Shown here piece after piece: positions 1 to 5,766 of a stretch of DNA of 12,660 nt; positions within the stretch are counted from its first letter, which is position 1, and every line of letters begins with the position of its first letter. The notes under the pieces were generated by a model, which was not told where the DNA came from, searched no databases, and was given only the letters and a program-made list of their open reading frames with translations. The translations under genes and the position numbers were made by a program. Origin of the DNA: CAYLLD01 sp964425135 (GTDB lineage: Bacteria > Pseudomonadota > Alphaproteobacteria > Rhodobacterales > Rhodobacteraceae); assembly GCA_964425135.1 (NCBI GenBank), contig CAYRKW010000079.1, positions 1 through 12,660 on the forward strand, given 5' to 3'.

Positions 1-26
1 GGTCCGCGATCAAACCACGTTATGCG

Positions 27-2258
27 TTACCGGGCTGCAACCAGAAAACTTGCATAGAGCGACCACGCAGATTGCCAATTGATTGCAACCTCATTGGTGG
101 CGTAGCTGTCTTTATGGTCGACAAACATGCGCAGTGGGGGCTGACCCAGGATTGCGCCGCTGGTGGGGTCACCCGCCAGATCAATCGAATTGGCACCACC
201 GGACATGAAACCCGGAGGCAGATCGAAGGCGCCAGACACATGTGGACGAAGGTGCGGATGGCGCACGCCGACCGCGTTGGTGACATAGGTCTGGCCAAGC
301 GGATTGCGTCCGTGGAAATATGGCAACAACGTCTTGCCGGCCTCGGCAAAGTTTTCATCGCCATCAACATGCGCCCACATCATCCAGTGCCAGCCGACGG
401 TCGACAAGGCGCCGTTTGAGCCCCACGGAAATCCCTGGGTGTCCGTCATCGGCAGCAGCCATTGTGAACGTTGCTGCAAAACGCGCCATTTGTGCGCCGC
501 AGACTGTAACGCCCCACTGACTTGCGATGCGCCTTCGTCCGTCATCTTGTCTTCGATGGGCTTGAGTGCCCACATACCCAGCAAATCGACCTTTCCCCAA
601 TAGGTGTCGTTGTCGGATGCGTTCAGAACCGCACGGCGGGTCTCCAACTTAGCTTCCACGGCGGCTATTGTCTCGGGGGTTTGCTGCAGGGCGGCCCATG
701 CAGCCCGGGCAAAGAACCGCTCGTCAGTGTCGTCATCGTCGGTGTAAGGGCCACCGTATTGAGCGCCATCATACGTTGCTTCGATCATGACCAGATCCGG
801 GTTCGCGTCCAGCCAAGCCAGTGCGCGCGCGGCAGCGGCTTCGAATTGAGTGGCACGTTCTGTATCATAGGACCGCAGCACCTTTGCCCCAAGGGCCATG
901 GTTGCGGCATAATCGGCTGTTGCGGTGGAGGAGACGGGCATAAGATATTTGACCGCGGTGTCCTCTTCGGGCCGGACATCCAGACCGGGCCATGCGCGGG
1001 TTGTGACCTTGTGGTTCACACCGCCGTCCGGTCTTTGCATTTTCACCAACCAATCCAACTGCGTGACAACCACGTCAATCCAGTCGGGCCTGTCGGTGCC
1101 GCCCGCAAGCGGAGCGATATCGTGGTCCAACACCTGTGGGGCATTCAAGCCTGTGAGCAGCATCAAAGCCGCAGCCCAGGCCCCGTTGACCGAATACTTG
1201 CCGTAGTCCCCTGCATCATACCAACCACCGGTGATGTCGCGCGTTCCTTCGCCTCGAAATACTCTGGCGGCGGTGTCTTGCGGGTGGGCGTTGGGGAAGG
1301 GGCCGTTCGGGCCTGATGTGATCCAGTAAAATACGCCCCAAGCCTCATCACGCATCTGTTTCAGGGCATCGAAATTATCAAACACCTCGAAGGCCACTTC
1401 TGCGGGTGCCGAGCGTGCGCCGAGCGCCGGAACCGTCAGTTTGTAAGCACCCGGATCCAAATCGAATGACAGCCGAGACACCGCAGAGGCCGAAGCGTCA
1501 GAAAGTCGGCGCGGCAAAGACACAGTGATCTCTTCTGTTCCGTCTGGTCCTGCGAGAATAAGGTTCGCATTGTCTGGCGCGCCCTGTTGCCCCGGATCAA
1601 ATCCCGACCACTCCACGATGACGCTTTGTGGATGACCTGGTGGAAAGCCCAGCGAAGAGGTTACAGGGTTTTGTGCAAATACCCGGTTGTCGTCTTCGGG
1701 CCAAACCACGACCTTCAAATCGGTCAGTGTCATATCAAATCCAATTGCACCTGCGGTCATGAAGGCAAATGTGCTGATCCGCGTTTCTGACTTGGGGATG
1801 TCCAGGGTGATTGTCTGCGCCGCGTAATCCTGGGGAATGGTGATGAAGCCCTTGCCGTCGTCTGCAATGCTTTTTTCGAATGACGGGGTGCCGTCCTGGT
1901 TCAACGCCGCGTTTGCCTCTTGTCCATCAATGATCGGCTGGATCAAATGTGCGCCCCAAAGCGGTTGATGATCGGGCGACACAGTAACGTCAAACGACAG
2001 CAATTTGCGTCCGTAAGGGAGATCCTGCCCGAAGGTCATTTGCCAGAAACTGGCGTCATTGAATTCTCCGTTACCGACATCGCGCAGGCGCAAACCGCCT
2101 TCGACACGCTCGGGCATGAGCCGATTCTTGGACCACGAATCAGCTGGCAGCTCTTCGAGCTGCAGCTGTATTTCGACGCGCTCTTGCGCATGGACCGGGG
2201 CGATTATCGCCATAAAAACAGCAGTTAACCGGCAGATCTTGGCTATCTTGCGAAACAT
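27..2258 (-). CDS. Exported glycoside hydrolase family 9 (endoglucanase / beta-glucan hydrolase)
   Basis: This 743-residue protein probably hydrolyses beta-1,4-glucan or a related beta-glucan outside the cytoplasm. Residues 1-24 form a Sec signal peptide (basic MFRK start, hydrophobic core, PVHA then Q), so periplasmic or secreted. Residues about 27-190 are a beta-rich region I cannot assign, possibly carbohydrate-binding. Residues about 195-293 look like the Ig-like N-terminal domain of GH9 cellulases. The catalytic (alpha/alpha)6 domain fills about 295-743. Visible GH9 signatures are GGWYDAGD at 344-351 (D348 and D351, catalytic base region), the His/Arg motif HPHLRPH at 667-673, and NEVAIN at 722-727 with E723 as the expected general acid. 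All key residues are present. The ATG at 2258 is preceded by AAGGA (plus-strand 2265-2269). It is transcribed divergently from the lacI-type gene, and an operator lies 13 bp upstream of the start codon. GH9 membership is secure. The exact substrate (cellulose, mixed-linkage glucan, or chito-/cello-oligosaccharide) is not readable from the sequence. Confidence 0.93.
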   Translation of the reverse strand: MFRKIAKICRLTAVFMAIIAPVHAQERVEIQLQLEELPADSWSKNRLMPERVEGGLRLRDVGNGEFNDASFWQMTFGQDLPYGRKLLSFDVTVSPDHQPLWGAHLIQPIIDGQEANAALNQDGTPSFEKSIADDGKGFITIPQDYAAQTITLDIPKSETRISTFAFMTAGAIGFDMTLTDLKVVVWPEDDNRVFAQNPVTSSLGFPPGHPQSVIVEWSGFDPGQQGAPDNANLILAGPDGTEEITVSLPRRLSDASASAVSRLSFDLDPGAYKLTVPALGARSAPAEVAFEVFDNFDALKQMRDEAWGVFYWITSGPNGPFPNAHPQDTAARVFRGEGTRDITGGWYDAGDYGKYSVNGAWAAALMLLTGLNAPQVLDHDIAPLAGGTDRPDWIDVVVTQLDWLVKMQRPDGGVNHKVTTRAWPGLDVRPEEDTAVKYLMPVSSTATADYAATMALGAKVLRSYDTERATQFEAAAARALAWLDANPDLVMIEATYDGAQYGGPYTDDDDTDERFFARAAWAALQQTPETIAAVEAKLETRRAVLNASDNDTYWGKVDLLGMWALKPIEDKMTDEGASQVSGALQSAAHKWRVLQQRSQWLLPMTDTQGFPWGSNGALSTVGWHWMMWAHVDGDENFAEAGKTLLPYFHGRNPLGQTYVTNAVGVRHPHLRPHVSGAFDLPPGFMSGGANSIDLAGDPTSGAILGQPPLRMFVDHKDSYATNEVAINWQSAWSLYASFLVAAR

Positions 2259-2267
2259 ATAAAATCC

Positions 2268-2296
2268 TTGATGAACGCGGTTTCATATGCGATTAA
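2268..2296 (+). promoter_or_regulatory. Candidate promoter for the lacI-transporter operon
   Basis: Because the arms are mirror images, the plus strand also has TTGATG (2268-2273), followed after 17 bp by GATTAA (2291-2296; 3 of 6 to TATAAT). The start site would be near 2303, inside O2. An alternative plus-strand pair is TGGATG (2299-2304) with CATAAA (2322-2327), also at 17 bp, which would place O2 between -35 and -10. I cannot choose between them. Either arrangement would be shut by repressor at O2. Confidence 0.3.
2272..2285. promoter_or_regulatory. Predicted LacI-family operator O1 (GH9-proximal)
   Basis: The sequence TGAACGCGGTTTCA fits the general LacI/GalR-family operator form TG-N4-CG-N4-CA, with the hallmark central CG at 2278-2279 and mirror-image TGAA/TTCA ends. 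It begins 13 bp upstream of the GH9 start codon. It would overlap the predicted GH9 transcription start, where a bound repressor blocks initiation. The regulator is presumed to be the LacI-type protein encoded at 2390-3394; that pairing is inferred from adjacency. Confidence 0.72.
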
Positions 2297-2320
2297 GGTG
2301 GATGAAACCGCGTTCATCAA
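2292..2320 (-). promoter_or_regulatory. Candidate promoter for the GH9 gene
   Basis: Read on the minus strand, TTGATG (plus 2315-2320) and CTTAAT (plus 2292-2297) are separated by 17 bp. Each matches the sigma-70 consensus at 4 of 6 positions. Transcription would start near 2285, inside operator O1, leaving a leader of roughly 27 nt with the AAGGA ribosome site. The -35 element is inside the inverted-repeat arm containing O2. This is a plausible match by eye only; alphaproteobacterial promoters are often weakly conserved. Confidence 0.4.
2303..2316. promoter_or_regulatory. Predicted LacI-family operator O2 (lacI-proximal)
   Basis: The sequence TGAAACCGCGTTCA is the exact reverse complement of O1 and also fits TG-N4-CG-N4-CA, with its central CG at 2309-2310. 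Its centre is 31 bp from the O1 centre, about three turns of B-DNA, so two repressor dimers would sit on the same face of the helix. It overlaps the predicted -35 element of the GH9 promoter. Confidence 0.72.
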
Positions 2321-2389
2321 GCATAAACTTGAACGCATCGGTCTGGGAGGACCCTTTTTGAACGTCTTGCACGACAAATTTTGTTGTGA

Positions 2390-3394
2390 GTGTCGACCTT
2401 GGTGACGATGGTCGACGTCGCCCGCCGCGCAGGCGTATCGAAGGCGACCGTGTCTCGGGCCTTGAGCCAGCCCGCTCTCGTAGATGAAAGCACCCGCGCC
2501 ATCGTTCAGGTTGCTGTAACAGAATTGGGTTATCGCCCCAATGAGATCGCGCGCGGGTTGGCCAGTCGGTCATCGAAGACCTTCGGAGTGGTTATCAACC
2601 GCTTTGATTCAATTTACTACGGGGCGCTTTTGGATGGCGCAGAAAAAGCCATTACCGCAGAGGGTTACAAAATGCTCGCCGAGTCTTCGGGCGAGCGTGC
2701 CAAAGGTGAACGCGAGGCATGGGCGTCATTGCTGGAGCGGCAATGCGAAGCTGTCATAGTGCATTCTGACAATATGAATGACGACGAGCTGACTGAGTTG
2801 ATGGAAAGTCACCCGACATCTGTTTTGATGAACAGGCTCATTCCCACTTTCGAAGATCGTTGCATCAGTCTGGACAACCGTCGTGGCGGAGGGCTTGCTG
2901 CTCAATATCTTTACGACAAAGGGCACCGGAACATCGCAATGGTGACCGGGCCCGTCAATTACCACGAAGTGATTGATCGCACCGCAGGGGCGCGGGAATT
3001 CTTACAAAAACATGGCTTGGAGCCTGTGGTCATTGTATCTGATTTTCTCGTTCAGGGTGGTTACGCAGCAATGCTTGAATTGCTCGATAACCACCCGGAT
3101 ATCACGGGCGTTTTTTTCCAGAACGATGAGATGGCCGCTGGTGCGATTGAAGCTTGCCGGGAGCGGTCTGTGGACGTGCCGCTTGACCTTTCGATGATTG
3201 GTTTTGATGACATTCCTATCGCTCAGCACTTGAACCCGAAACTGACCACCATGCGCCAGCCACTGCGGGCGATTGGAGCTGCTGCGGGTCGCCTTGCGCA
3301 CGCTTTGGTCACGGGCATTACCGACACATCCGATATTCCACGAGTTTTCGAAGCAGAGGTCGTCGAGCGCGCCTCTGTCAGGGAGTGGAACTGA
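2390..3394 (+). CDS. LacI/GalR-family transcriptional repressor
   Basis: This is a 334-residue sugar-responsive DNA-binding regulator of normal family length. The N-terminal helix-turn-helix (about 7-26) contains AGVSKATVSRAL with the typical recognition helix. It is followed by the hinge region LGYRPNEIARGLASR at 46-60, and residues about 64-334 form the periplasmic-binding-protein-like effector domain (FGVVIN, then QNDEMAAGA near 244-252 and MIGFDDIP near 269-276). The GTG at 2390 directly follows an in-frame TGA (2387-2389), so translation cannot begin earlier. The ATG at 2408 is an alternative start and would leave the helix-turn-helix intact. Neither start has a strong ribosome site. The gene sits between the divergent GH9 gene and the transporter it probably controls. 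The effector is likely a beta-glucoside or an oligosaccharide breakdown product, inferred from neighbours only. Autoregulation through O1/O2 is likely. Confidence 0.93.
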   Translation: MSTLVTMVDVARRAGVSKATVSRALSQPALVDESTRAIVQVAVTELGYRPNEIARGLASRSSKTFGVVINRFDSIYYGALLDGAEKAITAEGYKMLAESSGERAKGEREAWASLLERQCEAVIVHSDNMNDDELTELMESHPTSVLMNRLIPTFEDRCISLDNRRGGGLAAQYLYDKGHRNIAMVTGPVNYHEVIDRTAGAREFLQKHGLEPVVIVSDFLVQGGYAAMLELLDNHPDITGVFFQNDEMAAGAIEACRERSVDVPLDLSMIGFDDIPIAQHLNPKLTTMRQPLRAIGAAAGRLAHALVTGITDTSDIPRVFEAEVVERASVREWN

Positions 3395-3395
3395 A

Positions 3396-3423
3396 GGCTC
3401 AAAGCAATGAGCCACGAGCGCTC
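3396..3423 (+). other. Intercistronic stem-loop region between lacI and the binding-protein gene
   Basis: Just after the lacI stop codon (3392-3394), GGCTCA (3396-3401) pairs with TGAGCC (3408-3413) around a 6-nt loop. A second self-complementary block, GAGCGCTC, follows at 3416-3423. TGAGC at 3408-3412 could instead pair with GCTCA at 3420-3424, so the two folds compete. There is no T-tract, so this is not a classical terminator. It lies a few bases upstream of the strong ribosome site of the next gene and could act in mRNA processing or in setting the ratio of regulator to binding protein. Confidence 0.4.
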
Positions 3424-3428
3424 AAAAC

Positions 3429-3437
3429 AGGAGGAAG
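3429..3437 (+). promoter_or_regulatory. Strong ribosome binding site of the binding-protein gene
   Basis: AGGAGGAAG lies 4-5 nt before the ATG at 3442. It fixes that ATG as the start, over the upstream in-frame GTG at 3385, which lies inside the lacI coding region and would add residues ahead of an otherwise clean signal peptide. Confidence 0.8.
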
Positions 3438-3441
3438 AACT

Positions 3442-4689
3442 ATGAAACGGAAACTCGCAGCTGGCCTGATCGCCAGCCTATTTGCAACGACGTTGGCAAC
3501 TGCTCCGGTTTTCGCCCAGGAGATACGTGTTGATGGCTTCCCACCATTCGACACACATTTTGACAAGCAAGTCCCGATCTTCAACACAAGCAACCCCGAT
3601 ATCGCTGTATCCTATCAGATGAACAGCCACGGTGATCATCACAAGCAGCTGACGACCAACCTTGCCACACAATCCGGTGCAGGCGACGTTGTTATCGTTG
3701 ACGTGTCTTTCATCGGCGCGTTCATCAACGAGGGCGGTTTTGTAAACCTGTCTGGCGAGGCCTATGGGGCAGAGCAGTACAAAGACGGATTTGTTTCTTA
3801 CGCTTGGACCCAAGGTCAAGGCGCGGACGGCAACCAGTACGGTATTCCAATCGATATCGGTCCTGGTGTTATGTACTACCGCCGCGACGTTCTGGAAGCT
3901 GCTGGTGCTGACATCGATAACGTCATCGGCGACTGGGATGCCTATCTCGACTACGGTCGTGCGCTGAAGGAAAAGGGCGTTTACCTGATCGCTGACGCTG
4001 GTGACGTGGCACGTATTCTTGTGCGCACAACACTTAAAGACGGCGAAGGTTTGTTCTTTGACGCCGAAGGCAACTCGCTTGTCACATCTGATCGTTTTGT
4101 GAATGCATTCACATTGGCCAAGCAGATCCGTGATGAAGGTCTTGATGGCCAAATCGGTGCCTGGACCGGCGAATGGTACGACGGTTTCAAGAACGGCACT
4201 GTTGCCACGCAGATGTCTGGCGCTTGGTTGCTGGGGCACATGCAGAACTGGATGGCTCCGGACACAGCTGGCCTTTGGGGTGCATCGGACCTGCCGGGGG
4301 GCATCTACGGTTCCTGGGGTGGCTCTTTCCTTGCGATCCCTGCGCAGTCTGAAAACCCGGCAGCTGCTTGGGAGTTCATCAAGTACCTGACCACCGAAGA
4401 AGGTCCACAGATCGATAGCCTTCGTGATCTTGGCGCTTTCCCTGTGTTGACCTCAACTTATGGCGATTCAGCGTTTGATGAACCAATCGAGTTCCTTGCG
4501 GGTCAGCAAGCACGTCAGCTTTTCGCTGAGGTTGCGCAGAAAGTTCCAGCCGTCACACCGATGAAAGGTGACCTGATCGCCGAAGACGTTGTGATGAATG
4601 GTGCTTTGGCCGAAGTTCTGAACGACGGAAAAGATATTATGGAAGCCCTGCAAGATGCAGAGCGTCTTCTCAAACGTCGTGTAAGATAA
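3442..4689 (+). CDS. ABC transporter periplasmic sugar-binding protein (family 1)
   Basis: This 415-residue protein captures the imported sugar in the periplasm and delivers it to the membrane permeases. Residues 1-25 form a Sec signal peptide (MKRK, hydrophobic stretch, then APVFA before Q26). There is no lipobox Cys, so it is probably soluble. The mature part has the family 1 extracellular solute-binding architecture: a first lobe with GDVVIVDVSFIGAF near 81-94, the hinge-region stretch YGIPIDIGPGVMYYRRD near 133-149, and the later GSWGGSFLAIP near 290-300, which leads into the helix AAAWEFIKYL. Several aromatic residues (for example W241, W245, W262, W270) could stack on sugar rings. Its strong ribosome site, and a 3' hairpin before the first permease, suggest it is made in excess of the membrane subunits, as is usual for binding proteins. 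By eye its codons look more GCT/GGT/GTT-rich than those of the GH3 gene, in keeping with high expression. Beta-gluco-oligosaccharide specificity is inferred from the linked enzymes. Confidence 0.92.
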   Translation: MKRKLAAGLIASLFATTLATAPVFAQEIRVDGFPPFDTHFDKQVPIFNTSNPDIAVSYQMNSHGDHHKQLTTNLATQSGAGDVVIVDVSFIGAFINEGGFVNLSGEAYGAEQYKDGFVSYAWTQGQGADGNQYGIPIDIGPGVMYYRRDVLEAAGADIDNVIGDWDAYLDYGRALKEKGVYLIADAGDVARILVRTTLKDGEGLFFDAEGNSLVTSDRFVNAFTLAKQIRDEGLDGQIGAWTGEWYDGFKNGTVATQMSGAWLLGHMQNWMAPDTAGLWGASDLPGGIYGSWGGSFLAIPAQSENPAAAWEFIKYLTTEEGPQIDSLRDLGAFPVLTSTYGDSAFDEPIEFLAGQQARQLFAEVAQKVPAVTPMKGDLIAEDVVMNGALAEVLNDGKDIMEALQDAERLLKRRVR

Positions 4690-4695
4690 TCCAGA

Positions 4696-4726
4696 TTGCG
4701 CGCCCGGATGATGTCGGGGCGCGCAA
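4696..4726 (+). other. Intercistronic hairpin between binding-protein and first permease genes
   Basis: TTGCGCGCCC (4696-4705) is the exact reverse complement of GGGCGCGCAA (4717-4726) across an 11-nt loop, giving a very GC-rich 10-bp stem 6 nt after the binding-protein stop codon. No T-run follows, so full termination is unlikely. The position matches the stabilising or partly terminating hairpins found behind malE-type genes, which raise binding-protein mRNA above permease mRNA. An in-frame TTG at 4696 would extend the permease ORF across this hairpin; that start is unlikely. Confidence 0.8.
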
Positions 4727-4752
4727 CACTCTCTTGGCGAAAGTTAGAGACC

Positions 4753-5766
4753 ATGGCCTTCACAGATACTGATGCAAACGCGCAGACGCAAAAAGCGCCA
4801 CCCGTAAGGCGTAAGTCAAATGCGCGGCGCTGGAAAAAAACGCTGACACCGTGGTTCTTTATATCGCCCTTCATTGTCATTTTTTGTGTGTTCACAGCCT
4901 TCCCGCTGGTGTTCTCTGCCTATCTGTCGTTTCAGGAGTGGAACCCGGTCGCTGGCCTGTCGAGCATGGAATATGTCGGGTTGGACAACTATCGTCTGGC
5001 CCTTGACGACCCATGGATGTGGAAATCTCTCTATAACACGGCTTGGCTTGCTATTGTTTCGGGCGTGCCGCAGCATTTGATTGCAATACCGATTGCCTAT
5101 CTTCTCGTGACTGCTGTGCGAAGTGGTCTTCGTCAGATTTATACGGCCACTTTCTTTGTGCCGTTCATCACCTCCACCGTCGCGATTTCGCTGATCTTTT
5201 ATACGATCTATTCCGGCAACACCGGCATTCTGAACCAATGGCTGTTGGCGATCTCCAAATGGCCTGTGTTTTCGGGTTTTTTGGGTTGGGTCGAAGACGC
5301 GATGCCGATCCGCTGGCTGAACTCTTCGGACCTGATCAAACCGTCCATCGCGTTTGTTGTCATCTGGAAATACACCGGGTTTAACATTGTGATATATTCC
5401 GCAGGCTTCCTGACCGTCTCAAAAGAGCTCTATGATGCAGGCAAGGTCGACGGTTGCAATGCCTGGCAGCAGTTCTGGCACATCGCCCTGCCCATGATCC
5501 GGCCTTTTGCGTTCTTTGCCATTACACTAACGATCATCGGTAACCTGCAAATGTTCGAAGAACCGTTCGTGCTGACCGAAGGCAATTCGGGTGGCGTGGG
5601 CCAATCGGGTCTGACCGCGTCTTACTATCTTTATCTGGTGGGATGGGAATGGCTGGAGATGGGGGCGGCGGCTGCCATCTCTTGGGTTCTTTTCGTGTTC
5701 ATCGCGATCTTCACGTCGCTCCACTTCTATTTTAACGGCAAAAAAGGCATGGGGGGAGACCGCTAA
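4753..5766 (+). CDS. ABC sugar transporter inner-membrane permease (MalF type)
   Basis: This 337-residue integral membrane subunit of a carbohydrate ABC importer forms the translocation channel with the second permease. A basic cytoplasmic N-terminus (KSNARRWKK near 21-29) precedes the first membrane segment (about 34-58). Further hydrophobic segments lie near 95-120, 130-152, 197-222, 250-267 and 302-325, giving six in all. The EAA loop that docks on the ATPase is clear at 225-247 (ELYDAGKVDG then ALP). I chose the ATG at 4753 (MAFTD) because the earlier TTG and ATG codons in frame lie inside the hairpin at 4696-4726. The ribosome site is weak (AGAGA). The stop codon overlaps the start of the next permease by one base (TAATG), showing translational coupling. 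Confidence 0.92.
   Translation: MAFTDTDANAQTQKAPPVRRKSNARRWKKTLTPWFFISPFIVIFCVFTAFPLVFSAYLSFQEWNPVAGLSSMEYVGLDNYRLALDDPWMWKSLYNTAWLAIVSGVPQHLIAIPIAYLLVTAVRSGLRQIYTATFFVPFITSTVAISLIFYTIYSGNTGILNQWLLAISKWPVFSGFLGWVEDAMPIRWLNSSDLIKPSIAFVVIWKYTGFNIVIYSAGFLTVSKELYDAGKVDGCNAWQQFWHIALPMIRPFAFFAITLTIIGNLQMFEEPFVLTEGNSGGVGQSGLTASYYLYLVGWEWLEMGAAAAISWVLFVFIAIFTSLHFYFNGKKGMGGDR

Larger units (their letters stand above)
2267..2321. repeat. Perfect 20-bp inverted repeat in the divergent control region
   Basis: The arm at 2267-2286 (CTTGATGAACGCGGTTTCAT) is the exact reverse complement of the arm at 2302-2321. The two are separated by 15 bp (2287-2301). The repeat lies between the divergent GH9 and lacI-type start codons. 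Each arm contains a 14-bp imperfect palindrome of LacI-family operator type, so the most likely role is tandem repressor binding. If an RNA spanned both arms it would form a very stable hairpin, but there is no following T-tract, so it is unlikely to be a simple terminator. Confidence 0.95.

Noticed and set aside
522..1316. Long plus-strand open frame (264 codons) opposite the GH9 gene
   Set aside because: It is fully antisense to a clear GH9 catalytic domain, its translation is Cys/Gly/His-rich without domain features, and it has no ribosome site.
2267..2321. The inverted repeat as an intrinsic terminator or insertion-sequence end
   Set aside because: There is no T-tract on either strand, no transposase or target duplication, and both arms contain LacI-family operators between divergent genes.
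3416..3424. An additional LacI-type operator before the binding-protein gene
   Set aside because: The palindrome GAGCGCTC does not fit TG-N4-CG-N4-CA and shares no half-site with O1/O2.
3478..4239. Minus-strand open frame (253 codons) opposite the binding-protein gene
   Set aside because: Shadow of a well-supported sugar-binding protein, with no recognisable motif and no promoter or ribosome site.
4696..4752. N-terminal extension of the first permease from TTG 4696 or ATG 4708/4711
   Set aside because: These codons lie inside the strong hairpin at 4696-4726, and the extra residues do not resemble a permease N-terminus. ATG 4753 is the better start.
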